NCBI GenBank assembly: GCA_963205525.1
Contig: CAUJJP010000020.1
Coordinates: 1 to 18,022, forward strand
DNA length: 18,022 nt
Reading direction: 5' to 3'
Source: Pseudomonadota bacterium
GTDB taxonomy: Bacteria > Pseudomonadota > Gammaproteobacteria > Burkholderiales > Burkholderiaceae
Shown here: piece by piece, positions 7,387 through 14,223 of the stretch
Layout of the letters: each line of letters opens with the position of its first letter
Numbering within the stretch: position 1 is the first letter of the stretch
The notes under the pieces: model-generated
Databases searched by the model: none
What the model was told of the DNA's origin: nothing
The model's input: the letters and a program-made list of their open reading frames with translations, nothing else
Position numbers and translations under genes: made by a program

Positions 7387-8504
7387 TCCTTCAACCCCAG
7401 CACCAGGTTGCGCATGGGCACGACGACGGTGGCGACGCGGTAGCGCCAGCACTGCCAGTCGGCCACGTCGGGCTCGATCTCCTGGCCGAAGAGCTGCGGC
7501 TTGGCCAGGCTGGCTTCGCAGTCGCCGGCGGCGTTCGGCTTCTCGCGCTGCGGGCTGCGCGTGACCACGCCCATGCGCAGCGCGCGCACGCGCGGCAGGG
7601 TGGCGGCGTCCAACGCCGCAAAGCCGCCTGTGGCATTGACCCAGTTCTCCAGCGTCGTGCTGCCGGCTGCCGCTGCCGCCACGCCGTACTGGGCGCGCAG
7701 GGCGATCACGTTGCGCGTGAGCACCACCGGGTCGCCGCCGGCCAGCGGCCGCTCCAGCACCAGGTTGTTGCCGTCGCGGCGGTAGCGGTTCCAGGCCAGG
7801 TCGCCGATGAGGGCGATCCGGTCGCGCATGTCGAAAGCGGGCGCGACGCTGAAGGCCATCTGGTTGTGGCGCCCGGTGTTACCGAAGCTCAGCGTCTGCG
7901 GCGTCGTCTCGGTGCTCGCGGTGACCGCGGTGACGCTGCGCACCAGACAGGGATCACCAGGATCCTTGGGGGCCAGCATGACAGTCTGGCCGACCACCAC
8001 GGGCAGCAGCGACTCCAGTTCGGCAGCGCTGCCGTCCGAGCTCGAGGCCAGCAACACGTTTGCACCCGATTCGATGCGGTTGCCGTACAGCACCTCGACC
8101 GTATCGTCGACGCCCGCCGTGATGCGCAGCGGCGTGAAGCTTGCCGCATCGACAGGAACGGCGGCGCCGTCGCTCAGCGCCAGCTTCTCGCACAGATACC
8201 TGGAATCGCCGAAGAAGCCCAGCCCGGCGAGCGCGGCATCGTTCTTCAGCGCCGCCAGCGCGGTGGCGGCGCTGATGCCGCTGCCGCCCACGCCCATGCT
8301 CTGGCGCTGCGAGGCGGTGAACATGATGGCGCTGCCGGCGGCCGCCAGGCTGACCAGCATGGCCACCACCAGGCCGACCATCAGCTCGATGATGGACAGG
8401 CCGCGCGGTTTGCGTCCCGGATGACGCCCCGGGCGGCGTCCGGCATGCGGCCCGGGGCGGCGGCGCGAAGCCGCCCGGCGCCTGGTCTGCTCAATCGCGG
8501 ACAT
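7383..8504 (-). CDS. pilW: Type IV pilus minor pilin PilW
   Basis: A 373-residue prepilin-like protein with the cleavage/methylation segment PRG|LSIIELMVGLVVAMLVSL, Glu at +5 and a long hydrophobic helix, followed by the large globular domain usual for PilW. The leader before the cleavage site is 35 residues long and very rich in Arg, Gly and Pro, whereas type IVa leaders are mostly about 6 to 20 residues. No ATG, GTG or TTG occurs in frame between 8504 and the cleavage site, so the start at 8504 is the only usable one. The gene overlaps pilV by 14 bases and pilX by 4. Role: part of the minor-pilin priming complex that carries PilY1. Confidence 0.9.
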   Translation of the reverse strand: MSAIEQTRRRAASRRRPGPHAGRRPGRHPGRKPRGLSIIELMVGLVVAMLVSLAAAGSAIMFTASQRQSMGVGGSGISAATALAALKNDAALAGLGFFGDSRYLCEKLALSDGAAVPVDAASFTPLRITAGVDDTVEVLYGNRIESGANVLLASSSDGSAAELESLLPVVVGQTVMLAPKDPGDPCLVRSVTAVTASTETTPQTLSFGNTGRHNQMAFSVAPAFDMRDRIALIGDLAWNRYRRDGNNLVLERPLAGGDPVVLTRNVIALRAQYGVAAAAAGSTTLENWVNATGGFAALDAATLPRVRALRMGVVTRSPQREKPNAAGDCEASLAKPQLFGQEIEPDVADWQCWRYRVATVVVPMRNLVLGLKE

Positions 8505-8934
8505 CGGTCGTCGCCTCCAGAGTACGGGTTTCGCCGGAATCCTTGCCGGTCCAGTTGATCGTCACCGTGAAACGCCCGCCGGCCACGGCCGCCGCGGTCT
8601 CGACCTCGCCCGGCAGGGCTTCAAGCACACGCTCGTTCCAGTCCTCGGCCCGCGCACGCGCGGCCACGCTGGCACAGCCGGCGGCGTCCGGCAGCGTGTA
8701 GCAGCCAACGTTGGGCAGATCCACCAGCACCGTGCTCAGCAGTTCGTCACCGAGCTGGGCTGCACTGAGCCGGGCCTGGCTCTCGCTGCCCTGGCGCACG
8801 AGCGAGGTTTGCATCCGGCTCATGCCCAGCAGGCCGAAGGTCAGGATGGCGAGCGCGATCAAGGCGTCGAGCAGGCCGACGCCGCGCGCACTGCGGGGGC
8901 CACGGCGGTCGCGCCGGTGTAGAGCGGTGTTCAT
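8491..8934 (-). CDS. pilV: Type IV pilus minor pilin PilV
   Basis: A 147-residue prepilin with an 18-residue basic leader ending PRSARG, then VGLLDALIALAILTFGLLGM as the hydrophobic helix. The +5 residue is Asp rather than the near-universal Glu. The globular part carries two Cys (NVGCYTLPDAAGCASVA) that could form a disulfide, and ends in a beta-strand segment, GGRFTVTINW, usual for PilV. The ATG at 8934 overlaps the preceding stop (ATGA); the longer frame from 8964 would add ten residues with no support. It is the second minor pilin after FimT/FimU in this operon. Confidence 0.88.
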   Translation of the reverse strand: MNTALHRRDRRGPRSARGVGLLDALIALAILTFGLLGMSRMQTSLVRQGSESQARLSAAQLGDELLSTVLVDLPNVGCYTLPDAAGCASVAARARAEDWNERVLEALPGEVETAAAVAGGRFTVTINWTGKDSGETRTLEATTDVRD

Positions 8935-9458
8935 GAGCAGCCGTCCGCGGTGTGGTCGTTGCACAGGCGCACGCCGCCGCCGCCGTCCACGCGCAGACCG
9001 GGGCAGCGGATGTCGGCCGAGCAGCTCAGGCTGGGGTGGATGAGGTCCACCGATGCCGCCGCGAAGCCCAGCGGCCGGCCTTCGCCGCCGAAGTCGACCG
9101 CCACCCCGGCACCGTCGATGCCGATGCCGTGTGTCAGCGCGACCGTCTTCAGCACCACCGGGGCGTCCGGGTCATTGCGGTCGGTCACCACGATCTCGCT
9201 GTCGTCGACCGCCACCCGCACCACGGTGTTGCGCTTGATCGCCTCGCTCTGCGCCAACATGGTCTGCAGGTACAGCGCGTTGCCGTTCTCGCGCAGCCGC
9301 GCGTTCGCGATGTACTCGCCGAAGGCCGGCGCCGCCGCCACCGCCAGGATGGCCGCGATCGCGAGTCCGACCATCAGCTCCACCAGGGTGAAGCCGCCCG
9401 CGCGCGGCCCGCGACTCGCGGATGGCGTCGCGGCGCCCGGGAGCTTCAGCTGTCGCAT
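8931..9458 (-). CDS. fimT: GspH/FimT family minor pseudopilin
   Basis: A 175-residue prepilin with a 22-residue leader ending AGG and the segment FTLVELMVGLAIAAILAVAA, Glu at +5. The helix continues through FGEYIANARLRENGNALYLQ, and the AQSEAIKRNTVVRV stretch is the signature of the GspH/FimT/FimU family. The C-terminal tail contains four Cys (SLSCSADIRC, VRLCNDHTADGCS). FimT homologues bind DNA in some naturally competent bacteria, while FimU is the equivalent in Pseudomonas; the sequence alone does not decide between these. The ATG at 9458 overlaps the upstream pilin gene by 13 bases. Confidence 0.88.
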   Translation of the reverse strand: MRQLKLPGAATPSASRGPRAGGFTLVELMVGLAIAAILAVAAAPAFGEYIANARLRENGNALYLQTMLAQSEAIKRNTVVRVAVDDSEIVVTDRNDPDAPVVLKTVALTHGIGIDGAGVAVDFGGEGRPLGFAAASVDLIHPSLSCSADIRCPGLRVDGGGGVRLCNDHTADGCS

Positions 9459-9862
9459 ACCGCCCCCTTCATGCTCCAGCAGTTCTGCGTCGGCACGCCC
9501 TTGGGGTGCGCGGTGGTGATGCGCACGCCCTGGTCGTTGATGCTGTAGCCGTAGCCGGACACCGACCCGCTGCCGGTGGCGGTGGCGGTGAAGCCCTGGC
9601 TGTCCGGGCTCACCTCGCACGCGATGCCGAATTCGCCCGCGGCGGCCAGATCGGCCGGGCAGGTGTAGGCGCCGGCGTCCTGGAAGCGCTGCTCCATGCG
9701 CGTGGCCAGTGCGCTGAGCGCGTCCAGCGCCGGCGGCACGCGCGAACGCTGGATGTAGGCGGTGTAGGCCGGCATGGCGATCCCCGCCAGGATGGCGACG
9801 ATGGCCACGGTGATCATCACTTCGATCAGCGTGAAGCCGCGGCGGTGGCGCGTTCGGTGCAT
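9446..9862 (-). CDS. pilE: PilE/ComP-like type IV minor pilin
   Basis: A 138-residue prepilin with a short basic leader MHRTRHRRG and the classical FTLIEVMITVAIVAILAGIA helix, Glu at +5. The globular part, LDALSALATRMEQRFQD, then Cys68, Cys82, GYGYSINDQG and a C-terminal NCWSMKGAVC loop (Cys128-Cys136), is the pattern of PilE/ComP-type minor pilins, some of which are DNA-uptake receptors in Neisseriales. It is the first gene of the six-gene operon; in Pseudomonas the matching minor pilE lies at the other end, after pilY1. The symbol is therefore a best fit. A weak GGGA lies upstream of the ATG, and no convincing promoter was found. Confidence 0.85.
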   Translation of the reverse strand: MHRTRHRRGFTLIEVMITVAIVAILAGIAMPAYTAYIQRSRVPPALDALSALATRMEQRFQDAGAYTCPADLAAAGEFGIACEVSPDSQGFTATATGSGSVSGYGYSINDQGVRITTAHPKGVPTQNCWSMKGAVCDS

Positions 9863-9979
9863 GGCGTCGATCCCGGTCGATGAAGGCGTTGCGTGACCCG
9901 TTCCGGCGCGCCCGCGGGGCGGGCATCACCGGCTCATGGCTGCTGTCATCGGCGGCTTGAGCCGTGGCTTGAGCGCCAG

Positions 9980-10001
9980 ATTGGGGACTTTGAGCCCCAA
10001 T
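9980..10001. other. Inverted repeat in the divergent pilin / hydroxylase intergenic region
   Basis: ATTGGGG (9980-9986) and CCCCAAT (9995-10001) form perfect 7-bp arms around an 8-base spacer. They lie in the 243-base gap (9863-10105) between the divergently transcribed pilus operon and the fatty-acid hydroxylase gene. The gap also holds a partial direct repeat GGCTTGAGC (9954 and 9966) and several CCCGGG runs near 10044-10070. The repeat could be an operator. I found no clear sigma-70 or sigma-54 promoter in either direction. Confidence 0.4.
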
Positions 10002-10105
10002 GCGTAACCATCGGCAACGCTGAAGCGGGATGGCTGGGCATCGCCCGGGTGTCCCCGGGCTGGCCCGGGCTTGGCGCGGGCATCGGCGGCGGGCAGGATC
10101 CGGCC

Positions 10106-11191
10106 ATGACGCAGGCTCAGATCATCGTGCTGGCGACCCCGGTGTTCCTGGCCCTGATCGTGGTCGAGTTCACGATCGGGCGCCTGCGCGGGCGCGACAC
10201 CTACCGCCTGGCGGATGCGATGTCCAGCATCGGGCTGGGCATCCTGAGCCAGCTCAGCAACGTCTTCGGCGGCCTGTGGACGGCGACGCTCTACCTGCTG
10301 GCCTATGAGTCGCTCGCGCCCTGGCACTTGCCGGTGGATGCGCCCTGGGTCTGGCTCGGCGCCCTGCTGCTCTACGACCTGTGCTACTACGCCCTGCACC
10401 GTGCCGGGCACCGGGTGGCTGTGCTGTGGGCGGCGCACGCAGTGCACCACCAGAGCGAGGACTACAACCTCAGCACCGCGCTGCGCCAGACCAGCAGCGG
10501 ATTCCTGTTCGGCTGGATCTTCTACCTGCCGCTGGCGCTGCTGGGCTTCCCGCCGCTGGTGTTCGGCGTCGTCGCCCTCGTGGACCTGCTCTACCAGTAC
10601 TGGGTGCACACCCAGCAGATCGGCCGCCTGGGCTGGTTCGACCGCTGGTTCTGCAGCCCGAGCAACCACCGCGTGCACCACGCCGTGAACGATCGCTACC
10701 TGGACAAGAACTACGGCGGCATCCTGATCGTCTGGGACCGCTTGTTCGGCAGCTTTGAGGACGAGCGCGCCGACGAGCCCTGCGTCTACGGCACCCGCCA
10801 CCCGCTGCGCAGCTGGAATCCGCTGTGGGCGAACCTGCAGGTCTACGCCGACCTCTGGCGCGCCAGCCGCCGCCAGCCGGCCTGGATGGACAAGCTGCGC
10901 GTGTGGCTCAAGCCGCCCGGCTGGCAGCCCGCAGGCTCCGACACAGCGACCTCGGCGTTCGACCTCGGCGCCGTGCGCCGCTGGGAACCGGTGCTCAGGC
11001 CTGCCGCGGCGTGGTGCGCGGCGCTGCTGTTCCTGCTCCTGCTCGGCGCCACCCTGGCCTTTCTCTGGCAGGTCCACCGGCTGGATGGGTCACAGAGGCT
11101 GGCCGCCGCGATTGCCATCGCAGCCGGGCTGTGGGCGGTGGGTGCGATCTGCACGCCACGCCCGGTGGTCGGATCAGAACAGGCCGCCTGA
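10106..11191 (+). CDS. Sterol desaturase / fatty acid hydroxylase family membrane protein
   Basis: A 361-residue integral membrane protein of the fatty acid hydroxylase superfamily, non-haem di-iron oxygenases acting on lipids. The histidine clusters are His98-x3-His102 (LHRAGH), His111-x2-His114-His115 (HAVHH), His168 and His188-x2-His191-His192 (NHRVHH). Hydrophobic segments lie near residues 5-22, 45-68, 80-96, 132-163, 300-320 and 332-350; the last two form a C-terminal membrane extension after the catalytic domain. ATG 10106 is preceded by AGGA at 10095-10098. An in-frame extension to 9893 has no family resemblance. Its last 18 bases overlap the end of ruvB on the other strand. The lipid substrate is unknown. 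Confidence 0.9.
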   Translation: MTQAQIIVLATPVFLALIVVEFTIGRLRGRDTYRLADAMSSIGLGILSQLSNVFGGLWTATLYLLAYESLAPWHLPVDAPWVWLGALLLYDLCYYALHRAGHRVAVLWAAHAVHHQSEDYNLSTALRQTSSGFLFGWIFYLPLALLGFPPLVFGVVALVDLLYQYWVHTQQIGRLGWFDRWFCSPSNHRVHHAVNDRYLDKNYGGILIVWDRLFGSFEDERADEPCVYGTRHPLRSWNPLWANLQVYADLWRASRRQPAWMDKLRVWLKPPGWQPAGSDTATSAFDLGAVRRWEPVLRPAAAWCAALLFLLLLGATLAFLWQVHRLDGSQRLAAAIAIAAGLWAVGAICTPRPVVGSEQAA

Positions 11192-12220
11192 CTCGGCCGG
11201 CGGCGTCAGCCCCAGGTGGCGCCAGGCGGCCAGGGTGGCGATGCGCCCGCGCGGCGTGCGCTGCAGGAAACCCTGCTGGATGAGGTAGGGCTCGATCACG
11301 TCCTCTATCGTGCCCGCCTCCTCGCCGATCGCCGCCGCCAGGTTCTCCAGCCCCACCGGCCCGCCGTCGAAACGCTGCACCACCGCCTCCAGCAGCTTGC
11401 GGTCCATGAGGTCGAAGCCGAGCACGTCGACGTCCAGCATGGCCAGCGCGCGGTCGGCGATCGCGGCGTCGATCTGCCCGCTGCCCTTGACCTGGGCGTA
11501 GTCGCGCACCCGGCGCAGCAGCCGGTTGGCGATGCGCGGCGTGCCGCGGCTGCGGCGCGCGATCTCGGCCGCGCCGCCGGCATCGATCGGCACCTCCAGC
11601 AAGGCGGCGCTGCGGCAGACGATGCGCACCAGTTCCTCGGCGCTGTAGAACTCCAGCCGCGCCACGATGCCGAAGCGGTCGCGCAGCGGATTCGTGAGCA
11701 TGCCGGCGCGCGTGGTCGCACCGACCAGGGTGAAGGGCTGCAGGTCGAGCTTGATCGAGCGCGCCGCCGGGCCGTCGCCGATCATGATGTCGATCTGGTA
11801 GTCCTCCAGCGCCGGGTAGAGGATCTCCTCGACCACCGGGCTCAGGCGGTGGATCTCGTCGATGAAGAGCACGTCGTGCTTTTCCAGGCTGGTCAGGATG
11901 GCGGCCAGGTCCTTGGGCTTTTCCAGCACCGGGCCCGAGGTCTGGCGCAGCTTCACGCCCAGCTCGGCGGCGATGATGTGCGACAGCGTCGTCTTGCCCA
12001 GCCCCGGAGGGCCGAACAGCAGCACGTGGTCGAGTGCCTCGGCGCGCTGGCGCGCGGCGCCGACGAAGATCTCGAGCTGCTCGCGCGCCTTCGCCTGCCC
12101 GACGTAGTCCTGCATGCGCTTGGGGCGCAGGGCGCGCTCCAGCGCCTCCTCGTTCGGCGACACGGGTGCGGCGCCGACGATGCGCGGCGCGCTGTGCAGA
12201 TCGTCCCTCTGTACGGCCAT
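11174..12220 (-). CDS. ruvB: Holliday junction branch migration DNA helicase RuvB
   Basis: A 348-residue AAA+ ATPase, the motor that with RuvA drives branch migration of Holliday junctions during recombinational repair. Walker A is GPPGLGKT (residues 70-77), Walker B LFIDEIH (118-124), and sensor 1 lies in [18 protein letters not shown]. The C-terminal winged helix ends [22 protein letters not shown]. The length is normal for the family and all key residues are present. ATG 12220 gives the usual N-terminus; the frame is open to 12304 but that part runs through the palindrome region. No Shine-Dalgarno sequence precedes the ATG. ruvA is not adjacent: a copper-chaperone gene on the opposite strand lies between. 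Confidence 0.97.
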   Translation of the reverse strand: MAVQRDDLHSAPRIVGAAPVSPNEEALERALRPKRMQDYVGQAKAREQLEIFVGAARQRAEALDHVLLFGPPGLGKTTLSHIIAAELGVKLRQTSGPVLEKPKDLAAILTSLEKHDVLFIDEIHRLSPVVEEILYPALEDYQIDIMIGDGPAARSIKLDLQPFTLVGATTRAGMLTNPLRDRFGIVARLEFYSAEELVRIVCRSAALLEVPIDAGGAAEIARRSRGTPRIANRLLRRVRDYAQVKGSGQIDAAIADRALAMLDVDVLGFDLMDRKLLEAVVQRFDGGPVGLENLAAAIGEEAGTIEDVIEPYLIQQGFLQRTPRGRIATLAAWRHLGLTPPAESGGLF

Positions 12221-12225
12221 CCAGT

Positions 12226-12252
12226 CATTATCGGTGGCTGCCGCCGATAATG
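12226..12252. promoter_or_regulatory. 27-bp near-perfect palindrome containing divergent GATAAT elements
   Basis: CATTATCGGTGGC (12226-12238) and GCCGCCGATAATG (12240-12252) are 13-base arms around a single centre base, with one mismatched pair. Each strand carries GATAAT: on the minus strand at 12232-12227, six bases before the ruvB ATG, and on the plus strand at 12246-12251, 68 bases before the copper-chaperone ATG. The element could be two overlapping -10 boxes, an operator, or an RNA hairpin. No good -35 hexamer was found on either side. Confidence 0.5.
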
Positions 12253-12319
12253 CCGCGTCCCGCCTGGCGGTTCCGACGCGTTCAGCGCCGCCGCCAGCCC
12301 TCACTCCGCCACACAGGGT

Positions 12320-12808
12320 ATGACCTTGTCACGATTGCACCTCCCGCTGCGCCGCCTCGCGGCCGCGCTGCTGCTCGGCGCCGCCGGCATCGCCGCCGCC
12401 CAGACCACCGTCACCGATCCCTGGCTGCGCGCCACCGTGGCGCAGCAAAAGGCCAGCGGCATGTTCGCCGTCATCACCAGCGCCCAGGGCGGAAAGCTGG
12501 TCGCCGCCTCCTCGCCGGTCGCCGGCCTGGTGGAGATCCACACCATGGCGATGGAAGCCGGCGTCATGCGCATGCGCGAGCTCGCCGGTGGCCTGCCGCT
12601 GGCCGCAGGCCAGGCGGTGAAGCTGGAACCCGGTGGCGTGCACCTGATGCTGATGGACCTCAAGCAGCAGCTCGTGGCCGGCCAGACCGTGCCGCTGACG
12701 CTGGTGATCGAAGGCCCGGACGGCAAGCGCCAGGACGTCGCGCTGGAGGTTCCGGTGCGCGCGCTGGGCGCGCCCAGCCATGGCGGCCACGGCGGCATGA
12801 AACACTGA
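12320..12808 (+). CDS. Periplasmic copper chaperone, PCu(A)C family
   Basis: A 162-residue exported protein. Residues 1-28 form a signal peptide (basic start, [16 protein letters not shown], cleavage near Ala27). The Cu(I)-binding motif of the family is complete: His74 and Met85 in [16 protein letters not shown], and His108-x-Met110 in [11 protein letters not shown] His/Met-rich tail, HGGHGGMKH, may add a further metal site. Family members deliver copper to the CuA site of cytochrome oxidase, often with Sco. Here no sco, cox or copper-efflux gene is adjacent; the gene instead sits between ruvB and ruvA on the opposite strand. The ATG at 12320 has only an AGGG placed too close to be a normal Shine-Dalgarno sequence. 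Confidence 0.92.
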   Translation: MTLSRLHLPLRRLAAALLLGAAGIAAAQTTVTDPWLRATVAQQKASGMFAVITSAQGGKLVAASSPVAGLVEIHTMAMEAGVMRMRELAGGLPLAAGQAVKLEPGGVHLMLMDLKQQLVAGQTVPLTLVIEGPDGKRQDVALEVPVRALGAPSHGGHGGMKH

Positions 12809-12816
12809 GCCGGCGC

Positions 12817-12843
12817 GGCGGACGTCCACGGCGATGGTCCGCC
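12817..12843. terminator. Hairpin between convergent copper-chaperone gene and ruvA
   Basis: GGCGGAC (12817-12823) and GTCCGCC (12837-12843) form a perfect 7-bp stem with a 13-base loop in the 80-base gap between two convergent stop codons. More GC-rich partial repeats follow to 12880. There is no T-tract, so a terminator is suggested by position and stem only. Confidence 0.4.
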
Positions 12844-12888
12844 GGGACCGGCGCCGACTGCAAGGCGCGGTCGGCAGCATCGGCGCCG

Positions 12889-13464
12889 TCAGCGCGTCAG
12901 CGACTTCAGTGCCAGCTTGATGCCCTCGGCGACGCCGACCTCGGCCGGCAGCGCCTTCAGCGCCGCCTTGGCGTCACGCTCGTGGTAGCCCAACGCGAGC
13001 AGCGCCTGCACGATGTCGGCCTGGCTGTCGCTCACCGCACCGGCCGCCGGCAGCCCGAGGTCGGGACCGAGCTTGCCGCGCAGCTCCAGCAGCAGGCGCT
13101 CGGCGGTCTTCTTGCCGATGCCGGGCACCTTCACGAGACGAGCGCTGTCCTGCGCCGTGACCGCCTGCGCCAGCTCGCCGGTGGACAGCCCGGAGAGGAT
13201 GGCCAGCGCGGTGCGCGGTCCGACGCCGGAGATCTTCACCAGCTCGCGGAAGGTGGAACGTTCCGCCTCGGTGAGGAAGCCGTAGAGCAGCTGCGCGTCC
13301 TCGCGCACGACGAAATGGGTCAGCAGCGTCACCGCCGCGCCGAGCGCCGGCAGCTGGTAAAAGCTGCTCATCGGCACGTCGATCTCGTAGCCGACGCCCT
13401 GCACGTCCACCAGGATCTGTGGCGGGGTCTTGGCAGCCAGCGTGCCTGCGATGCGTCCGATCAT
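12889..13464 (-). CDS. ruvA: Holliday junction branch migration complex subunit RuvA
   Basis: A 191-residue protein that binds four-way DNA junctions and recruits RuvB. Domain I is an OB-fold starting [12 protein letters not shown], with the acidic pin Glu55-Asp56 in [12 protein letters not shown]. Domain II has two helix-hairpin-helix motifs, [15 protein letters not shown] (75-89) and [15 protein letters not shown] (110-124). Domain III (about 147-190) is the RuvB-contact domain. The length is normal and every hallmark is present. The ATG at 13464 has no Shine-Dalgarno sequence but has GATAAT eight bases upstream. It lies 53 bases after the response-regulator gene on the same strand, with a hairpin in between, so independent transcription is likely. 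Confidence 0.97.
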   Translation of the reverse strand: MIGRIAGTLAAKTPPQILVDVQGVGYEIDVPMSSFYQLPALGAAVTLLTHFVVREDAQLLYGFLTEAERSTFRELVKISGVGPRTALAILSGLSTGELAQAVTAQDSARLVKVPGIGKKTAERLLLELRGKLGPDLGLPAAGAVSDSQADIVQALLALGYHERDAKAALKALPAEVGVAEGIKLALKSLTR

Positions 13465-13470
13465 GGGACG

Positions 13471-13479
13471 CGATTATCG
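13471..13479 (-). promoter_or_regulatory. Candidate -10 element of ruvA in a small palindrome
   Basis: On the minus strand GATAAT (13478-13473) ends eight bases before the ruvA ATG, inside the 9-base palindrome CGATTATCG (plus strand). It resembles the element in front of ruvB. A transcript starting here would be leaderless or nearly so. No strong -35 box is present at 16-18 bases. Confidence 0.4.
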
Positions 13480-13497
13480 AGCGCCGCCCGCCGGCAA

Positions 13498-13517
13498 GCC
13501 CGGCCGCGGCGCCGGGC
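13498..13517 (-). terminator. Hairpin directly after the response-regulator stop codon
   Basis: GCCCGGC (13498-13504) and GCCGGGC (13511-13517) form a perfect 7-bp GC stem with a 6-base loop, starting immediately after the TGA (13520-13518 on the minus strand). In the direction of transcription it is followed by TTGCC, not a T-run. It probably ends or stabilises the kinase-regulator transcript before ruvA. Confidence 0.5.
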
Positions 13518-14174
13518 TCAGCGGCTGAACAGGCCCAGGCGCTGCGCTTCCAGCGCCGCCTCGGCGCGCGAGCTGACGTTGAGCTTGCGGTAGATCTGCT
13601 TGACGTAGTCGGCGATCGTGTGCCGGCTCAGGCCGAGCTGGACGCCGATCTCGGGCAGCGTGTAGCCCTTGGCCACGCGCAGCAGCACCTCGCTCTCGCG
13701 CTCGGTGAGCGAGACGTTGGGCAGCAGGCTGTTGCGCGGCTGCGCCGGCTTGGACTTTTCGCTGAAGTAGGCCATCACGCGGCGCGCGATGCTGGGCGAC
13801 AGCGGCGGCTCACCCTGGCTGATGCGCTGCAGCTGCTCGGTGATCAGCTCGCGCGCCTGCTCCTTCAGGATGTAGCCGAAGGCGCCGGCCTGCAGTGCCG
13901 GGAACAGGTGCTCGTCGTCGTCGTGGATGGTCACCACCACCGACTGCGCCTCCGGCTGCAGGTCGCGCAGCTTGGTGACCACCGCGACGCCGGAGCCGTC
14001 CGGCAGCCCGAGGTCTATGAGTGCGAGGTCGAAGCGCAGCGCCGGCACCAGATCCAGGGCGTCTTGCACGCGTGCGGCCTCGGATATCAAGGCCCCTGGA
14101 AATACCTGCTGGACCAGACTGCGCATCCAGGCGCGGATCTCGGGCAGGTCTTCGAGCAGCAGGATGTTGGTCAT
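13518..14174 (-). CDS. NarL/FixJ-family response regulator
   Basis: A 218-residue two-component response regulator and DNA-binding transcription factor. The receiver domain (residues 1-120) has the acidic pair Glu8-Asp9, the phospho-acceptor Asp54 in ALIDLGLPDGSG, Thr82 and Lys104. The LuxR-type helix-turn-helix (about 150-212) reads SLTERESEVLLRVAKGYT then LPEIGVQLGLSRHTIADYVKQIYRKL. The ATG at 14174 is preceded by GGGA. It lies 49 bases downstream of the sensor kinase, so the two form a cognate pair in one transcript. Target genes cannot be identified from this window. Confidence 0.93.
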   Translation of the reverse strand: MTNILLLEDLPEIRAWMRSLVQQVFPGALISEAARVQDALDLVPALRFDLALIDLGLPDGSGVAVVTKLRDLQPEAQSVVVTIHDDDEHLFPALQAGAFGYILKEQARELITEQLQRISQGEPPLSPSIARRVMAYFSEKSKPAQPRNSLLPNVSLTERESEVLLRVAKGYTLPEIGVQLGLSRHTIADYVKQIYRKLNVSSRAEAALEAQRLGLFSR

Positions 14175-14223
14175 GGTCCCGATGGGAATGCGCGGGACTT
14201 CATGCTAGCGGCACGCGTGCAGC

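Noticed and set aside
10044..10080. Cluster of CCCGGG repeats as a regulatory array
   Set aside because: Three close copies occur, but such words are expected by chance at this GC content and the spacing is irregular.
9863..10105. Sigma-54 promoter for the pilus operon
   Set aside because: I looked for TGGCAC-N5-TTGC on the minus strand upstream of 9862 and found no acceptable match. The ATGACA near 9944-9949 lacks a suitable -10 partner.
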